Assembly: GCA_036171275.1 (NCBI GenBank)
Contig: JAVHQT010000055.1
Coordinates: 1 to 40,210, forward strand
From: PALSA-1006 sp036171275
GTDB taxonomy: Bacteria; Pseudomonadota; Gammaproteobacteria; Burkholderiales; Gallionellaceae
Direction of reading: 5' to 3'
DNA length: 40,210 nt
Shown: piece by piece, positions 7,762-15,737 of the stretch
How positions within the stretch are numbered: position 1 is the first letter of the stretch
Layout: each line of letters starts with the position of its first letter
The notes under the pieces: generated by a model
Seen by the model: only the letters and a program-made list of their open reading frames with translations
What the model was told of the DNA's origin: nothing
The model's database searches: none
Translations under genes and position numbers: made by a program

Positions 7762-9813
7762 ATGAATTTTGATCTAAGCCAGTTTTACCAAGTGTTTTTT
7801 GAAGAAACCGCAGAACATCTTTCCGCCATGGAAGGAATGTTGCTTGCGCTAGACGTTGCCGATCCCAGCATGGATGAGCTAAACGCGATCTTCCGGTCTG
7901 CCCACTCAATCAAAGGCGGCGCGGGCACCTTCGGTTTTAACGACATGACCGAAGTCACACATATTCTTGAAACCCTGCTCGACAAACTTCGTAAAGAAGA
8001 AATGCAGTTAACCAACGAAATGGTTAACGCTTTTTTGGAAGCCGGCGACGTCATTGGCTTGCAATTGGCCGCGCACCGGGATGGCGGCGAAGTCAATCCA
8101 GAAGACATCAAAGAAATTTGCGCCCGCTTGGCGCGATTATCGGAAACCGGCGACACTTCTACCGCCGCCACGCCCAACAGCGTGCCCGCGCAAGCTGCCA
8201 CCGATAACGATTACGGCTTCTTTGACGACGTACCTGCGCCCCAAGTCGCCGAAAACGAAGGCTACGGATTTTTTGATGATGCGCCAGCCACCGCCCCCGC
8301 AGCCGATTTAGGCTATGGCTTTTTTGATGCAGAACCCGCGTCCGCTACAAGAGCAGTCGAGGCTGAAGGTTATGGATTTTTTAGCGACGAACCTTTGCCA
8401 GCCGAAAAAGCGATCCAAGCAGAAAACGCCCAAGGTTATGGCTTCTTTAGAGAAACGCCAGTGCAACAAGCAGAGCGTGAACATAAACAAGGCTATGGCT
8501 TTTTGCGCGAACTGCCTCAAATACCCCCAGAAGCGGGCGCGACCGGAGTAGAGAAAAGCGCAGCACAGACCGGCAATCCTAAACTCGTCGCCTCTGACGC
8601 GCACCCAACCCGCCGCAATGCAGACCGCACACCGCCACCAAGCACGCCGGAATCTTCGATTCGTGTCAGCGTAGAAAAAGTCGATCAGCTGATCAATTTG
8701 GTTGGCGAATTAGTCATTACACAAGCTATGCTGACCCAATCCGCTTCGCAGCTTGACCCTGCAATACTGGAACGGTTGCAAGGTGGACTCAGTCAACTTG
8801 AGCGCAATACGCGCGACATTCAAGAAGCGGTCATGGCGGTTCGAATGTTGCCCATTTCGTTTGTGTTCAGTCGCTTCCCGCGCGTTGTACGAGATTTAGC
8901 AGCGAAATTAAACAAACAAATTGAATTGAAAACACTAGGCGAAACCACTGAGCTGGACAAAGGGCTGGTGGAAAAAATTGCCGACCCGCTCACGCACTTA
9001 ATTCGCAACAGTTTAGATCACGGTATTGAAATGCCTGACAAACGCATCGCAGCGGGCAAATCGCCTACCGGCACAATTACGCTGAATGCCTTTCATCAAG
9101 GGGGCAATATCGTGATTGAAGTGGCGGACGATGGCGGCGGTTTAAATCGCAATAAAATCCTCGGCAAAGCCAAAGAACGCGGCATGGCGGTCAGTGATGA
9201 CATGCCGGATTCTGCCGTTTGGATGCTGATTTATGAAGCAGGCTTTTCAACCGCTGATGCCGTCACTGATGTGTCTGGGCGTGGCGTGGGCATGGACGTG
9301 GTCAAACGTAATATCGCTGAATTAGGCGGACGAGTTGAAATGGATTCGGCAGAAGGTTTTGGCACGCGCACCACCATTCGCCTACCTTTAACCTTGGCGA
9401 TTTTGGACGGACTTTCAGTCTCTGTTGGCGGACAAATTTTTATTGCTCCGCTGAGCTCGATCATCGAATCGCTACAGGTTAAAGCCGAAGACCTAAAATC
9501 AGTCAGTGGCGAAGGGTATTTGTTGCGCGTGCGCGGTGAATACCTGCCGCTTGTTTCCTTGCATGAAGTGTTCAATATTGCCAATGCCGTCACGGATCTG
9601 ACTCAAGGAATCGTGGTAATTATTGAAACTGAAGGCAAGAAAACTGCGTTAGTTGTGGACGAATTGATGGGACAACATCAAGTGGTGATTAAGAGTTTGG
9701 AGTCTAATTTCCGCAAAGTTCCCGGCATTTCAGGAGCAACAATTATGGGCGATGGCAAAGTCGCCTTAATTTTAGACATGTCTGCGCTCAGTATGCGTCA
9801 CGAAAATCGTTAA
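7762..9813 (+). CDS. cheA: Chemotaxis histidine kinase CheA (CheA2) with YGFF repeat linker
   Basis: The second CheA, 683 residues. An HPt domain fills residues 1-115 with His48 in SAHSIKGGAGTF. The dimerisation domain is at about 298-360, the HATPase at about 400-545 (LIRNSLDHGIE, DDGGGL, GRGVGMDVVK), and the CheW-like domain from about 548 to the end. The linker is unusual. Between residues 150 and 250 the motif YGFF (the last one YGFL) occurs six times, with tyrosines at 151, 168, 185, 204, 226 and 245, mostly followed by acidic residues and proline. I see no standard P2 domain, so these motifs may replace it as docking sites. The ribosome-binding site is weak (AAAAGG twelve bases before the ATG). 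Confidence 0.94.
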   Translation: MNFDLSQFYQVFFEETAEHLSAMEGMLLALDVADPSMDELNAIFRSAHSIKGGAGTFGFNDMTEVTHILETLLDKLRKEEMQLTNEMVNAFLEAGDVIGLQLAAHRDGGEVNPEDIKEICARLARLSETGDTSTAATPNSVPAQAATDNDYGFFDDVPAPQVAENEGYGFFDDAPATAPAADLGYGFFDAEPASATRAVEAEGYGFFSDEPLPAEKAIQAENAQGYGFFRETPVQQAEREHKQGYGFLRELPQIPPEAGATGVEKSAAQTGNPKLVASDAHPTRRNADRTPPPSTPESSIRVSVEKVDQLINLVGELVITQAMLTQSASQLDPAILERLQGGLSQLERNTRDIQEAVMAVRMLPISFVFSRFPRVVRDLAAKLNKQIELKTLGETTELDKGLVEKIADPLTHLIRNSLDHGIEMPDKRIAAGKSPTGTITLNAFHQGGNIVIEVADDGGGLNRNKILGKAKERGMAVSDDMPDSAVWMLIYEAGFSTADAVTDVSGRGVGMDVVKRNIAELGGRVEMDSAEGFGTRTTIRLPLTLAILDGLSVSVGGQIFIAPLSSIIESLQVKAEDLKSVSGEGYLLRVRGEYLPLVSLHEVFNIANAVTDLTQGIVVIIETEGKKTALVVDELMGQHQVVIKSLESNFRKVPGISGATIMGDGKVALILDMSALSMRHENR

Positions 9814-9842
9814 AAACAACCCACTGATTTATAAGGAAAAAA

Positions 9843-12116
9843 ATGAAACTTTCAAATTTAAAAGTTGCAACTAGCCTCAAACTTGGCTTTGGCACATTGC
9901 TGATTTTGCTGTTTATCATTGGGCTGATTGGCGTGAGCAATTTACGCAGCATGGATACGGAGCTAGGTATTTTAATCAATGACAAATTGCAGAAACAAAC
10001 TCAAGCCAATGAAATGGTGCACAGCATCACCGAAATTGCCATGGCAATGAGCAATACTTTATTAGAAAGCGACACCACGCAGGTCAACGTCGAACTGGCC
10101 AAAATTGAGGTGGCGCGCGAAAAAATAAAAACCAATTTGGATGCGCTCAATCTGAGCATTGAATCAGCTGAAGGCAAAGCGTTGTTAGCTGCGGTCATGG
10201 AAAAAAGACAAGCCTATCTCGAGTCGCAAGAGGGATTTTTAATTTTAATCAAGGCGGGCGAACGTAAACATGCCCAAGAATTACTGGCGATTGCCCGTTC
10301 ACAGCAAGAAAGTTATATCGCCACCATTGATAAGTTGATTCAATTTCAGTCTTCCTTGGTCAGCCAAGTCAGTCACGATACCGAGAGCCAAGTTAAAAAA
10401 GCTGAATTGATGATTATCATTTTTGGACTGTTCGCCTTGGTGTTCGGTATTTTCATTGCCACAAGCATGATTCGAAATTTGCTTAGACAACTGGGGGGCG
10501 AACCCAGTGAAGCAGCAGAAGCAGTACGTAAAATCGCCAACGGCGATTTATCAAATGAACTTAAACTGGCGCTAGGCGATAACGCCAGCCTGTTGTATTC
10601 ATTGAAAAATATGCAAGATAGCTTGCGCAGCATCGTTACTGAAATTCGCAGCATGGTTGAAGCCGCCACGCACGGCAACTTCAATCAAAAAATGAATCTG
10701 CAAGGCAAAGCTGGCTATACCGAAGATTTATCCATGTTATTGAATCAGCTCAGCGATACCGTGGACAGTGCGTTTAAAGACACGATCAGAGTGACCGATG
10801 CTTTGGCAAAAGGTGACTTGAGCCAAAAAATCAGTGCTGAATATGCCGGCGCGTACCATCAAGTTAAATTGAGCGTCAACACCACGGCGGAATCACTCAC
10901 CAAAATCATGGCTGAAACGCAAGCCATCGTGGATGCCGCCAATCACGGTAATTTCAGCGTCAAAATGGATTTGAACGGCAAGCTCGGTTACACCAAAACT
11001 TTATCTAGCCAACTGAATTTACTCACCGACAACGTGGATGCGGCATTCAAAGACACCATTCGCGTTTGCCAAGCACTGGCGGAAGGCGATTTAACCCAAA
11101 ATATCACACGCGACCTTCAGGGCGCATTTAACGATGTGAAATTGGCGGTTAACACCACGGTGGATAATCTTAAACGCTTAGTGGGCGACATTAAAGTTTC
11201 GGTTGAATCGATCGGCACCGCATCGAAAGAAATTGCCTCTGGCAATACCGATTTATCGCAACGCACAGAACAACAAGCTGCCAGTCTGGAAGAAACTGCT
11301 GCCAGCATGGAAGAATTGACCAGCACTGTTAAACAAAATGCCGATAACGCGCGGCAAGCCAATCAACTAGCAGACAACGCCAGCGGCGTAGCGGCTAAAG
11401 GGGGTGCGGTAGTGCAAGAAGTGGTTGGCACAATGAGTTCTATCAATGAATCGTCGCGCAAAATCGTCGATATTATTTCGGTAATTGACGGTATCGCCTT
11501 TCAAACCAATATCTTAGCCTTGAACGCCGCCGTCGAAGCCGCCCGTGCTGGAGAACAAGGCCGTGGCTTTGCCGTGGTCGCAGCCGAGGTGAGAAATCTA
11601 GCGCAACGCTCTGCGGCAGCGGCAAAAGAAATTAAAACGCTCATTAGCGATTCCACTGAAAAAGTCGATATCGGCACGAAGTTGGTGGATGACGCTGGTC
11701 GCACCATGGAAGAAGTGGTGAATGCGGTTAAACGCGTCACTGACATCATGGCTGAAATTAGCGCTGCCTCAATTGAACAAAGTAGCGGCATCGAACAAGT
11801 CAATCGTGCCATCGGGCAAATGGATGAAGTGACGCAGCAAAATGCCGCCTTGGTAGAAGAAGCGGCGGCAGCGGCAGAATCCTTGGAAGAAGAAGCGCGC
11901 AGCCTTTCCGGAGCGGTCAACTTATTCAAATTAGACCACCAAGCCAACCACATCACCGTAGCGCGAACACCGGCAAAACCCGTGGTCGCACGCAAACCCG
12001 CCAGCGCATTGCCGGTTGCTCGCAAACCCGCAGCGCCCATTGCCAAAGCTAAATCACTACCTGCCAAGCAACCAGCGTTACCGACCGGTGGCGACGACGA
12101 ATGGGAAGAATTTTAA
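9843..12116 (+). CDS. Chemoreceptor with poly-HAMP array and EWEEF tether
   Basis: A 757-residue methyl-accepting chemotaxis protein. Membrane helices lie at about 14-32 and 188-207 and enclose a helical periplasmic domain that looks like a four-helix bundle. From about 206 to 452 I count five HAMP-like units. Two have a GNF...NGKLGY pattern, alternating with units of the type ALAxGDLxxxI. The signalling tip follows (FQTNILALNAAVEAARAGEQ). The last five residues, EWEEF, match the aromatic-x-x-aromatic pattern of the CheR/CheB tether (NWETF in E. coli), reached through a flexible Ala/Pro/Lys linker. AAGGA five bases upstream supports the start. It lies 29 bases after cheA2. Confidence 0.92.
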   Translation: MKLSNLKVATSLKLGFGTLLILLFIIGLIGVSNLRSMDTELGILINDKLQKQTQANEMVHSITEIAMAMSNTLLESDTTQVNVELAKIEVAREKIKTNLDALNLSIESAEGKALLAAVMEKRQAYLESQEGFLILIKAGERKHAQELLAIARSQQESYIATIDKLIQFQSSLVSQVSHDTESQVKKAELMIIIFGLFALVFGIFIATSMIRNLLRQLGGEPSEAAEAVRKIANGDLSNELKLALGDNASLLYSLKNMQDSLRSIVTEIRSMVEAATHGNFNQKMNLQGKAGYTEDLSMLLNQLSDTVDSAFKDTIRVTDALAKGDLSQKISAEYAGAYHQVKLSVNTTAESLTKIMAETQAIVDAANHGNFSVKMDLNGKLGYTKTLSSQLNLLTDNVDAAFKDTIRVCQALAEGDLTQNITRDLQGAFNDVKLAVNTTVDNLKRLVGDIKVSVESIGTASKEIASGNTDLSQRTEQQAASLEETAASMEELTSTVKQNADNARQANQLADNASGVAAKGGAVVQEVVGTMSSINESSRKIVDIISVIDGIAFQTNILALNAAVEAARAGEQGRGFAVVAAEVRNLAQRSAAAAKEIKTLISDSTEKVDIGTKLVDDAGRTMEEVVNAVKRVTDIMAEISAASIEQSSGIEQVNRAIGQMDEVTQQNAALVEEAAAAAESLEEEARSLSGAVNLFKLDHQANHITVARTPAKPVVARKPASALPVARKPAAPIAKAKSLPAKQPALPTGGDDEWEEF

Positions 12117-12142
12117 CGCGAACACAGACAAGCCTTCCGCTA

Positions 12143-12176
12143 GGCGCAGGCGATAACCCTACCTGCGCCAATTTTG
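12143..12176 (+). terminator. Hairpin between receptor gene and cheW
   Basis: GGCGCAGG at 12143-12150 pairs perfectly with CCTGCGCC at 12162-12169 around an 11-base loop, followed by AATTTT. The short T run makes it a weak or partial terminator. It could set the relative level of cheW against the receptor upstream. Confidence 0.45.
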
Positions 12177-12218
12177 GGCAATAGCGTAGCTAACTTACTG
12201 ATTTAAAAGGAGAAATTT

Positions 12219-12710
12219 ATGGCAAACGAACAAAATAGCACTGCCAGTAATGTTGCCGGAGGCGAATTCTTAACCTTCACCCTCGGTGCCGAAGAGTACG
12301 GCATGGATATTTTAAAGGTGCAAGAAATTCGCGGTTATGACGCAGTGACTGCCATTGCAAACACGCCGCCGTTTATTAAAGGCGTGATCAATTTACGCGG
12401 CATCATTGTGCCTATCGTCGATTTACGGATCAAATTCAACCTAGGAAAAATTGACTACGATCAATTTACCGTGGTGATTATTTTAAATTTAGGCACCCGC
12501 GTGGTCGGGGTTGTCGTCGATAGCGTATCCGATGTTTTAACCTTAACGCATGAACAGATCAAAGCAGCGCCCGCTTTATCGACTGGCTTGGATACGCGCT
12601 ACATTATCGGTTTGGGCACAGTAGAAGAGCGAATGCTCATTTTGGTGGATATCGAGAAGTTGATGACCAGCCGCGACATGGAACTAGTGGAAGAGGCAGC
12701 GATAGCTTAA
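12219..12710 (+). CDS. cheW: Chemotaxis coupling protein CheW
   Basis: A 163-residue single-domain CheW that links receptors to CheA in the signalling array. The family motifs are clear: LTFTLGAEEYGMDILKVQEIRGY near the N-terminus, then GVINLRGIIVPIVDLR, and further on VVGVVVDSVSDVL. AAAAGGAG precedes the ATG at 12219. It stands between two receptor genes and is the only free-standing cheW in the window, so it may serve CheA2 and perhaps CheA1 as well. Confidence 0.95.
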   Translation: MANEQNSTASNVAGGEFLTFTLGAEEYGMDILKVQEIRGYDAVTAIANTPPFIKGVINLRGIIVPIVDLRIKFNLGKIDYDQFTVVIILNLGTRVVGVVVDSVSDVLTLTHEQIKAAPALSTGLDTRYIIGLGTVEERMLILVDIEKLMTSRDMELVEEAAIA

Positions 12711-13039
12711 AGAAGCATTGCTTACCTTAACCGCTCGACCTGAGTGCTTCGATCATTGCAGTAGCGTCTCGTCGCAGGTTAATTTTAAGGGATGCTTTAC
12801 TTGATTTCTTTGCGTGATGGTTCGTCAAAAGGCTCACCTGAGCAAATCGATAGGTTGTGCGCGTAATGTTGTGGCGTTAGCCCTTTGCAGCAGCGCCCTA
12901 CTCGCTGGCAAGTGCACCACGAACGGAATAAGTCAGAGTTTTCTTAGGAACGAATACCCTAAAGCGGACATAAAACAGGTTTAAGCAAGTTCACATCGAT
13001 AATCACAGTCAATCTTTTGATTAAATTAAGGAAATTAAA
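12711..13039. other. Intergenic region with MITE-like repeat
   Basis: No gene is seen in these 329 bases. Most of the stretch is a copy of the dispersed element at 12803-12934, which is also found near ahcY and before cheR. A ribosome-binding AAGG sits before the next ATG at 13040. Confidence 0.6.
12803..12934. repeat. MITE-like dispersed element, copy A
   Basis: The right part carries GTGCACCACGAACGGAATAA, identical to 20 bases of the copy at 35211-35316. The left end (TTTCTTTGCGTGATGGTTCG) is a diverged version of TTTATTCCGTGCATGGTTCG. The central part shares TTAGCCC, TTxCAGC and CCTAC. No open reading frame is inside, so if mobile it would be non-autonomous. Confidence 0.5.
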
Positions 13040-15652
13040 ATGAGCATCAGCAAAAAACTTTGGTTAATTATTGTACTGGCTGCCAGTGCTGTGCTGATTG
13101 TGCTGGCGGTAGGTCTAGTCAGTAAGCGTAATTCAATGATTGAAGCGCATGAAAACGCGACTAAGCAAGTGGTGGAAACGGCATGGGGCGTTATGGCGAG
13201 TTTCGATGCGCGCGCGAATGCCGGTGAAATCAGTCAATCTGAAGCGCAGCGCTTGGCGATTTTGCAAATTAAAAACCTACGTTACGCAGAAAAAGAATAT
13301 TTTTGGATTAACGATATGCAGCCGCGCATGGTGATGCATCCGGTCAAACCCGAATTAGACGGCAAAGATTTAACCGCCAGCACAGACCCAACCGGCAAAC
13401 CACTGTTTTTAGACATGGTGGCTACAGTTAAAGCGTCTGGCGCAGGTTTTGTAAACTACCGCTGGCCCCGCCCTGGTAGCGAACAACCGGTTGCTAAAAT
13501 TTCCTATGTAAAAGGCTATGCGCCTTGGGGCTGGATTGTCGGTTCTGGGGTTTACGTGGACGATATTGACGCAGCGATTCAGCGTGAAATGTTCAGTTTG
13601 GGTGGACTCGCTTTGCTGGTCATTGCCTTGATGGCGAGTTTTATCTTCTTCACCGCGCGCAGTATTAAAGAAAGAATTGCGCTGGCAGCAAGCGTGGCCA
13701 ATGCAGTATCGCATGGGCACTATGAAAACCGAATTGCCACGGAAGGACAAGACGAGATCGCCGGTTTGCTGCATTCTTTGCAAGTAATGCAAACGACTTT
13801 ATTGGAACGGATGCAGGCTGAAAAAGTCAGTACAGCGGAAATGTCGCGCTTGAAATGCGCCTTGGATAATGTGCAAATTAATGTTCGAGTTGCCGACAAC
13901 GATGGCAAATTAATCTATGTAAACAAGACGTTACAAGAAACCCTGCGCCGCTATGAAAAAGAATTTCAACGTGCAATTCCAGATTTTAGTGCCGCTCAAG
14001 CGGTGGGACGCAGCGTGGGGATGTTTTATGCCGATCCGGAAGCCGCACTCGCGCGTTTGCGCAATCTACAAAGCGTCACCAGCACACAAATGGTGCTAGG
14101 CGGTCGCTCGTATAATGTGGTTACCGCGCCGATTTTGGCAGCGAATGGCGAACGACTGGGAAGCGTCGGTCAGTGGGTTGATCTGACCGAGCAACTCGTA
14201 GCAGAAATGGAAATTTCGGCAATTGTCGAGGCAGCGGCGGAAGGTGAATTTTCTAGCCGAATTTCTGAAACGGGTAAGAACGGTTTCTTCTTAAAATTAG
14301 CGCAAGAATTAAACCGTTTGCTAATCACCTGCGAAGTCGGTTTAAGTGAAGTGGTTCGAGTTTTGGCAGCATTGGCGCAAGGGAATTTAACCCAAACCAT
14401 TAGCAATGCTTACAGCGGCACCTTTGGGCAGCTGAAAAATGATTCCAATGCAACGGTGGCGAATCTGACCGAAACGATTGGGCTGATTCAAGAATCCGCC
14501 GATACCATCAATACCGCTGCAAAAGAAATCGCCTCCGGCAATACCGATTTATCGCAACGCACTGAAGAGCAAGCCTCCAGCCTGCAAGAAACCGCCGCCA
14601 GCATGGAAGAGCTCACTTCAACTGTGCGTCAGAATGCAGACAATGCACGGCAAGCTAACCAACTCGCTTTAGGCGCTTCGAGTGTCGCCGTCAAGGGCGG
14701 ACAGGTGGTGAATGAAGTGGTCGGAACCATGTCTTCGATTAGCGCCAGTTCGAAAAAGATTGTCGATATTATTAGCGTAATTGAAGGAATTTCTTTTCAA
14801 ACCAACATCTTAGCGCTGAATGCCGCGGTGGAAGCGGCGCGGGCGGGAGAGCAGGGACGCGGTTTTGCGGTGGTCGCTACGGAAGTGCGAAACTTAGCGC
14901 AGCGCAGTGCGGCAGCGGCAAAAGAGATTAAAACCTTAATTGATGATTCGGTCAGAAATGTCAGCCAAGGGGCGCAGCAAGTGGACGAAGCCGGCAAAAC
15001 CATGTCGGAAATCGTCACAGCGGTTAAACGTGTCACCGATATTATGGGCGAAATCACCGCCGCTTCGGCCGAACAAAGCCAAGGGATTGACCAAGTCAGC
15101 CGTGCGATTAGCCAAATGGACGAAGTCACGCAGCAAAATGCAGCGTTGGTGGAACAAGCCGCCGCAGCGGCTGAATCATTAGAAGAACAAGCGCAAGAAA
15201 TGATACGGCGCATGAGTGCATTTACCTTAGCAGACAGACATCAAATTACGCACGCGGCGTCCAACGTAGCGCTACTGTCAGCGCAGCCCAATGTCGGTTT
15301 TTCGTTCGATAATGCCATTGACGCGCACAACAAATGGAAAATGCGTTTGATTAATTACATCAAAGGCAATAGCAAAGAAAATTTAGAAGCGGACAAAGTG
15401 TCGCGCGACGACGTCTGTGCTTTAGGGTGTTGGATTTATGGCGATGCAACCGCCTATCAGCAGTTACCAGAATATGCAGAAGTGAAGCACCACCACGCTG
15501 CGTTCCACAAAAGCGTCGGCGCAATCGTGCAATGCGTTCACAATAAACAAATCGATGAAGCAATGATGCGTTTAGGCGGCGAGTTTTATCAGCAATCGAA
15601 TCAAACCATTGGCGCGATTAAAGTATTGCAGGACAAAGTAAAGCAATTATAA
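13040..15652 (+). CDS. Chemoreceptor: Cache, PAS-like domain and zinc-binding CZB tail
   Basis: An 870-residue receptor. Membrane helices lie at about 6-28 and 186-208. Between them is a single Cache sensor domain (EYFWINDMQPRMVMHP, GWIVGSGVYVDDI), usual for small organic ligands. A HAMP domain follows, then a PAS-like domain at about 270-385, a second HAMP-like unit, and the signalling tip near 580-600 (FQTNILALNAAVEAARAGEQ). Residues about 755-870 are a CZB domain. His763, Cys793 (in VCALGCWIYGD), His819 and His823 have the spacing known for the zinc ligands of CZB proteins such as DgcZ. Such tails are linked to zinc or hypochlorite sensing. No tether pentapeptide is present. Confidence 0.93.
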   Translation: MSISKKLWLIIVLAASAVLIVLAVGLVSKRNSMIEAHENATKQVVETAWGVMASFDARANAGEISQSEAQRLAILQIKNLRYAEKEYFWINDMQPRMVMHPVKPELDGKDLTASTDPTGKPLFLDMVATVKASGAGFVNYRWPRPGSEQPVAKISYVKGYAPWGWIVGSGVYVDDIDAAIQREMFSLGGLALLVIALMASFIFFTARSIKERIALAASVANAVSHGHYENRIATEGQDEIAGLLHSLQVMQTTLLERMQAEKVSTAEMSRLKCALDNVQINVRVADNDGKLIYVNKTLQETLRRYEKEFQRAIPDFSAAQAVGRSVGMFYADPEAALARLRNLQSVTSTQMVLGGRSYNVVTAPILAANGERLGSVGQWVDLTEQLVAEMEISAIVEAAAEGEFSSRISETGKNGFFLKLAQELNRLLITCEVGLSEVVRVLAALAQGNLTQTISNAYSGTFGQLKNDSNATVANLTETIGLIQESADTINTAAKEIASGNTDLSQRTEEQASSLQETAASMEELTSTVRQNADNARQANQLALGASSVAVKGGQVVNEVVGTMSSISASSKKIVDIISVIEGISFQTNILALNAAVEAARAGEQGRGFAVVATEVRNLAQRSAAAAKEIKTLIDDSVRNVSQGAQQVDEAGKTMSEIVTAVKRVTDIMGEITAASAEQSQGIDQVSRAISQMDEVTQQNAALVEQAAAAAESLEEQAQEMIRRMSAFTLADRHQITHAASNVALLSAQPNVGFSFDNAIDAHNKWKMRLINYIKGNSKENLEADKVSRDDVCALGCWIYGDATAYQQLPEYAEVKHHHAAFHKSVGAIVQCVHNKQIDEAMMRLGGEFYQQSNQTIGAIKVLQDKVKQL

Positions 15653-15677
15653 TTATAAGTCATTGATTATATTAATC
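15651..15677. promoter_or_regulatory. Recurrent TAAGTC-TTGATTATA motif
   Basis: The AT-rich word ATAAGTCATTGATTATAT follows the receptor stop codon directly. Close variants occur at 25712-25731 (before bioA), 31286-31303 (leuS-lptE junction) and 37052-37071 (before the phase-variable gene). Its role is unknown. Its reverse complement contains TATAATCA, which could be a promoter -10 element facing the other way. Confidence 0.3.
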
Positions 15678-15698
15678 TTTTTAACAAAAAGCCGTCAA
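15673..15698 (+). promoter_or_regulatory. Possible sigma-28 (FliA) promoter for the Aer-like receptor
   Basis: TAATCTTT at 15673-15680 and GCCGTCAA at 15691-15698 are separated by ten bases. The flagellar sigma-28 consensus is TAAAGTTT, eleven bases, GCCGATAA, so six of eight match in each half and the spacer is one short. Chemoreceptor genes are common targets of this sigma factor. This is a weak prediction. Confidence 0.28.
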
Positions 15699-15737
15699 CA
15701 TTAAATACAAAAAATAATTTTCATTAGGAGAACTGTG

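Noticed and set aside
10670..11110. Tandem DNA repeat inside the poly-HAMP receptor
   Set aside because: The repetition reflects homologous HAMP-like protein units that have diverged at DNA level, not a recent DNA repeat expansion.
11501..12067. A 188-codon minus-strand open frame inside the poly-HAMP receptor gene
   Set aside because: It is opposite the conserved signalling tip. Similar Ser/Ala-rich antisense frames occur opposite the same region of the other two receptors (14797-15213 and 17828-18268), so it is a by-product of the codon pattern.
12971..13005. Sigma-28 promoter before the Cache/CZB receptor
   Set aside because: TAAAACAG and CGATAATC look suggestive, but the distance is about five bases too long, and the alternative TTAAG is too close.
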